Below, one piece after another: positions 6,082 to 9,102 of a DNA stretch of 9,102 nucleotides. The notes beneath the pieces were generated by a model. It was not told the origin of the DNA. It ran no database searches and was given only the letters and a program-made list of their open reading frames with translations. The translations under genes were made by a program, and so were the position numbers. Location: assembly GCA_903856995.1 (NCBI GenBank), contig CAIODK010000327.1, positions 1-9,102 of the forward strand. Direction: 5' to 3'. The DNA is from an uncultured Burkholderiales bacterium (lineage in GTDB: Bacteria; Pseudomonadota; Gammaproteobacteria; Burkholderiales; Burkholderiaceae_C). Each line of letters opens with the position of its first letter. Position 1 is the first letter of the stretch.

Positions 6082-7728
6082 TTAGGCTTTGGCCTTGTGA
6101 TCAAGAGCCGCCTTCACGAAGGCGTTGAACAGCGGGTGTCCATCCCAAGGCGTCGACTTGAACTCAGGGTGGAACTGCACGCCCATGTACCAAGGGTGCA
6201 CGGTTTGAGGCAATTCAACGATTTCGGTCAGCTGCTCACGCTGGGTGAGTGCCGAAATCACCAAGCCCGCTTTGCGCAACGCGTCCAAGTAGTTCACGTT
6301 GGCTTCATAGCGGTGACGGTGACGTTCGGTCACCACGTCGCCGTAAATCTTGTGTGCCAAGGTGCCAGGAACCACGTCTGAGCTTTGTGCGCCCAAGCGC
6401 ATGGTGCCGCCCAAGTTGGAGCTGGCGCTGCGGGTTTGAATGCTGCCGTCCGCATCTTTCCATTCGTTGATGAGGGCAATGACGGGGTTAGGGCCATCGG
6501 GCACGAACTCTGTGCTGTTGGCGTCTTTCAGACCGGCCATGTGGCGAGCGTATTCAATGGTGGCCACTTGCATGCCCAAACAGATGCCGAGGTAAGGCAC
6601 TTTGTTTTCACGGGCGAATTGGGCAGAAGAAATCTTGCCTTCAACGCCGCGGATACCAAAGCCACCAGGGACCAAGATGGCGTCAAACTTTTCGAGTTGT
6701 TTGACGGTGTCGGGCGTGATGTTTTCAGAGTCGATGTATTCGATCTTCACACGCGCATGGTTCTTCATGCCGGCGTGGCGCAGCGCTTCGTTGAGCGATT
6801 TGTAGCTGTCGGACAGGTCGACGTACTTGCCCACCATCGCGATGGTGACTTCGGCTTTAGGGTTGGCCACTTCGTGAACCAAATCGTCCCAACGTTGCAA
6901 GTTGGCCGGCTGTGCGTTGATGCGCAGTTTTTCACACACCAAACGGTCCAAGCCTTGCTCATGCAACATGCGAGGCACTTTGTAAATGGTGTCCACGTCC
7001 CACATGGAGATCACGCCCCACTCAGGCACATTGGAGAAAAGGCTGATTTTTTGGCGCTCTTCTTCTGGAATAGGGCGATCCGCACGGCAGACCAACGCGT
7101 CCGCCTGAATGCCGATTTCGCGCAGCTTTTGGGCCGTGTGTTGGGTGGGTTTGGTTTTGAGCTCGCCTGCGGCTGCAATCCAAGGCACATAGCTCAGATG
7201 TACAAACGCGGTGTTGTTGGGGCCGTGCTTCAAGTTCATCTGGCGAGCGGCTTCTAGGAATGGCAGGGACTCGATGTCACCCACGGTTCCGCCGATTTCA
7301 ACGATGGCCACGTCAACGGCCTCAGGCGTGTCATACGCTGCGCCACGTTTGATGAATTCTTGAATCTCGTTGGTGATGTGCGGGATGACTTGAACCGTCT
7401 TGCCCAAATAGTCGCCGCGACGCTCTTTGTCGAGCACGCTTTGGTAAATTTGGCCGGTTGTGAAGTTGTTGGCCTTTTTCATGCGCGTCGTGATGAAGCG
7501 CTCGTAGTGGCCCAAATCGAGGTCGGTTTCTGCGCCGTCTTCGGTGACGAACACCTCGCCGTGCTGGAAGGGCGACATAGTGCCTGGGTCTACGTTGATG
7601 TAGGGGTCCAGCTTGATGAGAGTGACTTTGAGGCCGCGCGATTCAAGGAGCGCAGCGAGTGAAGCAGCTGCGATTCCCTTGCCGAGAGAAGAGATCACGC
7701 CGCCGGTGACGAATACAAATTGGGTCAT
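6082..7728 (-). CDS. pyrG: CTP synthase (glutamine-hydrolysing)
   Basis: Makes CTP from UTP, ATP and glutamine, the last step of de novo pyrimidine nucleotide synthesis; cytoplasmic tetramers that can assemble into filaments. 548 residues, normal length. The N-terminal synthetase domain has the P-loop-like GGVISSLGKGI (9-19) and the metal and allosteric region with DPYINVDPGTM (41-51) and EIGGTVGDIES (144-154). The C-terminal class I amidotransferase domain has the oxyanion strand GGFGIRG (355-361), nucleophile Cys383 (GICLGMQ), and His520 and Glu522 (QFHPEF). The ATG at 7728 gives the canonical start TQFVFVTGGV. There is no Shine-Dalgarno at normal spacing; instead a hairpin occupies the bases just upstream, with a consensus TATAAT further up. 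It heads the six-gene minus-strand run and is divergent from coaBC. Confidence 0.98.
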   Translation of the reverse strand: MTQFVFVTGGVISSLGKGIAAASLAALLESRGLKVTLIKLDPYINVDPGTMSPFQHGEVFVTEDGAETDLDLGHYERFITTRMKKANNFTTGQIYQSVLDKERRGDYLGKTVQVIPHITNEIQEFIKRGAAYDTPEAVDVAIVEIGGTVGDIESLPFLEAARQMNLKHGPNNTAFVHLSYVPWIAAAGELKTKPTQHTAQKLREIGIQADALVCRADRPIPEEERQKISLFSNVPEWGVISMWDVDTIYKVPRMLHEQGLDRLVCEKLRINAQPANLQRWDDLVHEVANPKAEVTIAMVGKYVDLSDSYKSLNEALRHAGMKNHARVKIEYIDSENITPDTVKQLEKFDAILVPGGFGIRGVEGKISSAQFARENKVPYLGICLGMQVATIEYARHMAGLKDANSTEFVPDGPNPVIALINEWKDADGSIQTRSASSNLGGTMRLGAQSSDVVPGTLAHKIYGDVVTERHRHRYEANVNYLDALRKAGLVISALTQREQLTEIVELPQTVHPWYMGVQFHPEFKSTPWDGHPLFNAFVKAALDHKAKA

Positions 7729-7735
7729 GCCAGAT

Positions 7736-7753
7736 CGGGAGGATGATCTCCCG
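7736..7753 (-). promoter_or_regulatory. Hairpin in the pyrG 5' leader
   Basis: In the pyrG transcript, CGGGAG (7753-7748) and CUCCCG (7741-7736) form a perfect 6-base-pair stem with a 6-base loop, ending 7 bases before the ATG. The 5' arm contains a Shine-Dalgarno-like GGGAG and the 3' arm its complement. An alternative, partly exclusive pairing AGAUC/GAUCU (7750-7746 with 7737-7733) is also possible. There is no U-run, so it is not a standard terminator. A role in translation control is inference. Confidence 0.4.
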
Positions 7754-7769
7754 GTAGGTGGAAATCGAA

Positions 7770-7775
7770 ATTATA
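7770..7775 (-). promoter_or_regulatory. Candidate -10 element for the pyrG operon
   Basis: Perfect TATAAT on the minus strand, 41 bases before the pyrG ATG, predicting a leader of about 35 bases that includes the hairpin. No recognisable -35 lies at 16-18 bases; a TTGACA on the same strand (7814-7809) is 33 bases away, too far to pair with it. Confidence 0.5.
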
Positions 7776-7782
7776 GGCGCTC

Positions 7783-7791
7783 TGCTACATT
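7783..7791 (+). promoter_or_regulatory. Candidate extended -10 for coaBC
   Basis: TGCTACATT has the extended -10 TG and a TACATT hexamer (four of six to consensus) ending 7 bases before the coaBC ATG, so transcription would begin at or beside the start codon. No clear -35. Weak evidence. Confidence 0.25.
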
Positions 7792-7798
7792 GCGAGCC

Positions 7799-9013
7799 AT
7801 GTCTGATCTGTCAAATAAACACATTGTTTTGGGTTTGAGCGGCGGTATCGCCTGCTATAAAGCGGCGGAGCTGTGCCGTGCCTTGGTCAAGGCCGGGGCC
7901 ACGGTTCAGGTGGTGATGACTGAGGCTGCAGCTCAGTTCATCACGCCCGTTACTTTACAAGCCCTGTCGAACCGTCCGGTCTATGTCTCGCAATGGGATA
8001 GCCGTGAACCCAACAACATGGCGCATATTAATTTGAGCCGCGAGGCAGACGCCATTGTGGTGGCCCCCGCCAGCGCTGACTTTATGGCCAAGCTTCTTCA
8101 TGGTCGAGCCGACGACTTGTTGAGCCTCATGTGCCTAGCCCGTCCGATTGCGCGTGTACCTTTGATACTGGCACCCGCCATGAACCGCGAAATGTGGGAA
8201 CACCCCGCCACGCAACGCAACATGGCACAACTCAAAGCCGACGGAGCGCACGTGTTGGATGTGGGGCAGGGCGAACAAGCCTGTGGCGAGACGGGCGATG
8301 GCCGAATGCTGGAGCCTGAAGAAATTTTGCAAGACCTGTTGGCGTTCCTCCAACCCAAGGTGCTGGCTGGTCAGCATGTGCTGGTGACTGCGGGCCCGAC
8401 CTATGAGGCGATCGATCCAGTGCGCGGCATTACCAATTTGTCCAGCGGCAAGATGGGGTTCGCCATTGCGCGTGCCGCTCGCGAAGCGGGTGCCGTGGTG
8501 ACCTTGGTAGCTGGCCCCGTGCATCTGCAGACGCCGCGAGGTGTGCATCGCGTGGATGTGCGCTCGGCCCTGGAGATGCAGGCGGCGGTGGCACGGCATG
8601 TGGATGCGGCCTCGGTGTTTGTGGCCACAGCTGCCGTAGCTGATTGGCGCGTAGCCGATGTGGCGGGTCAAAAAATTAAAAAAGATGGCTCGGGGCAATT
8701 GCCGCAGCTGAGCTTTGTCGAAAATCCAGATATCTTGGCGGGCGTGGCGCAATCAGGGCGTGCAAAAAGTGGCGCCTTGTATTGCGTCGGCTTTGCGGCT
8801 GAAAGCCATGATTTGCTCAAGCACGCCACCACCAAACGCGAACGCAAAGGCGTTCCGCTGTTGGTAGGCAACATTGGCCCCGCAACGTTTGGGTTAGACG
8901 ACAACGCGTTGTTGTTGGTCGACGCACAGGGCAGCCAGGCATTGCCGCAAGCAAACAAGCTCACGCTGGCACGCCAGCTGGTGGCCGAGATTGCCCGCCG
9001 CTTAAAAGCGTAA
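7799..9013 (+). CDS. coaBC: Bifunctional phosphopantothenoylcysteine decarboxylase / phosphopantothenate-cysteine ligase
   Basis: Catalyses two consecutive steps of coenzyme A synthesis: CTP-dependent joining of 4'-phosphopantothenate to cysteine (CoaB) and FMN-dependent decarboxylation to 4'-phosphopantetheine (CoaC). 404 residues. The CoaC half (about 1-185) shows LSGGIACYKAAEL (13-25), active-site His76 (AHINLS), the PAMN motif (126-129) and Cys162 in ACGETGDGRM. The CoaB half (about 190-404) has VTAGPTYEAIDPVRGITN (196-213), SSGKMG (215-220), ATAAVADWR (276-284) and the KIKK lysines (292-295). ATG 7799 is chosen from the family N-terminus; the open frame continues upstream to 7613, but that part is antisense to pyrG. 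Only a weak GCGAG precedes the ATG. It is followed by dut after 39 bases, the arrangement seen in E. coli (dfp-dut). CoaB and the divergent neighbour PyrG are linked by CTP. Confidence 0.97.
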   Translation: MSDLSNKHIVLGLSGGIACYKAAELCRALVKAGATVQVVMTEAAAQFITPVTLQALSNRPVYVSQWDSREPNNMAHINLSREADAIVVAPASADFMAKLLHGRADDLLSLMCLARPIARVPLILAPAMNREMWEHPATQRNMAQLKADGAHVLDVGQGEQACGETGDGRMLEPEEILQDLLAFLQPKVLAGQHVLVTAGPTYEAIDPVRGITNLSSGKMGFAIARAAREAGAVVTLVAGPVHLQTPRGVHRVDVRSALEMQAAVARHVDAASVFVATAAVADWRVADVAGQKIKKDGSGQLPQLSFVENPDILAGVAQSGRAKSGALYCVGFAAESHDLLKHATTKRERKGVPLLVGNIGPATFGLDDNALLLVDAQGSQALPQANKLTLARQLVAEIARRLKA

Positions 9014-9052
9014 ACCTTTACTTCTTCACTTTTACTTTTCCATTTCAAGCAC

Positions 9053-9102
9053 ATGAAACTCGACGTCAAAATTCTCGATCCCCGCATGGCAGAGCATCTG
9101 CC
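9053..9102 (+). CDS. dut: dUTP diphosphatase, 5' end only (cut by window edge)
   Basis: Hydrolyses dUTP to dUMP and diphosphate, keeping uracil out of DNA and supplying dUMP for thymidylate synthesis. Only 16 full codons and two further bases are present: MKLDVKILDPRMAEHL, then the start of a Pro codon. This closely resembles the E. coli Dut N-terminus (IDVKILDPR). The catalytic motifs lie beyond the window. The position directly downstream of coaBC supports the call. No Shine-Dalgarno is seen; the 39-base spacer is a pyrimidine-rich, G-poor tract, so initiation may rely on an unstructured leader or on coupling to coaBC. Confidence 0.9.
   Translation, partial: MKLDVKILDPRMAEHL

Noticed and set aside
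6385..7257. Long plus-strand open frame of 290 codons within pyrG
   Set aside because: It lies wholly antisense to a full-length, motif-complete CTP synthase. Its translation is rich in His, Val, Gly and Phe and shows no recognisable domain: a codon-bias shadow of a GC-biased gene.
7613..7798. Upstream in-frame extension of coaBC
   Set aside because: It overlaps the 5' end of pyrG on the other strand and adds sequence not typical of the family; ATG 7799 gives the standard N-terminus.
7809..7814. TTGACA on the minus strand as the pyrG -35
   Set aside because: It is 33 bases from TATAAT, far outside the 16-18 base spacing, and lies within the coaBC coding start.
1..9102. CRISPR arrays, toxin-antitoxin or defence genes, tRNA or rRNA
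   Set aside because: No spaced direct repeats, no small paired stress genes, and no stable-RNA motifs were seen; almost all bases are accounted for by recognised housekeeping genes.

Overview
The window is ordinary chromosomal housekeeping DNA from a betaproteobacterium. It most likely belongs to Burkholderiales, family Comamonadaceae (Limnohabitans/Rhodoferax-like). This is judged from protein resemblance and from the gene orders pyrG-kdsA-eno-ftsB and coaBC-dut; no database search was possible. Coding density is very high: no gene-free stretch exceeds about 110 bases. I see no insertion sequence, prophage, CRISPR array, tRNA or rRNA.

Layout. (1) Bases 2-466, plus strand: 3' part of xerD, the chromosome-dimer recombinase. 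(2) 472-1275, minus: a ferritin-like DUF455 protein, converging on xerD with a 5-base gap. (3) 1382-2356, plus: hslO (Hsp33), divergent from DUF455 across a 106-base spacer. (4) 2363-7728, minus: a compact six-gene run transcribed pyrG > kdsA > eno > ftsB > pnuC > NadR-type kinase. Its last gene converges on hslO with a 6-base gap. (5) 7799-9013, plus: coaBC, divergent from pyrG across 70 bases, then the first 17 codons of dut at 9053-9102, cut by the window edge.

How the genes fit together. The minus-strand run joins CTP synthesis (pyrG), Kdo-8-phosphate synthesis for lipopolysaccharide (kdsA; Kdo activation consumes CTP), glycolysis (eno, whose product phosphoenolpyruvate is a KdsA substrate) and divisome assembly (ftsB). 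Appended to its end is a two-gene NAD-salvage unit: a PnuC-type nicotinamide riboside transporter and a stand-alone NadR-type ribosylnicotinamide kinase. ftsB/pnuC overlap by GTGA and pnuC/kinase by ATGA, so the three are probably translationally coupled. The coaBC-dut pair is the widespread coenzyme A / dUTPase arrangement.

Most notable points: the NAD-salvage pair hooked to ftsB; a Cys/His cluster on the C-terminal tail of the kinase; a hairpin with Shine-Dalgarno-like and anti-Shine-Dalgarno-like arms just upstream of pyrG; and possible leaderless starts for two genes. I found no convincing undescribed multi-gene system.
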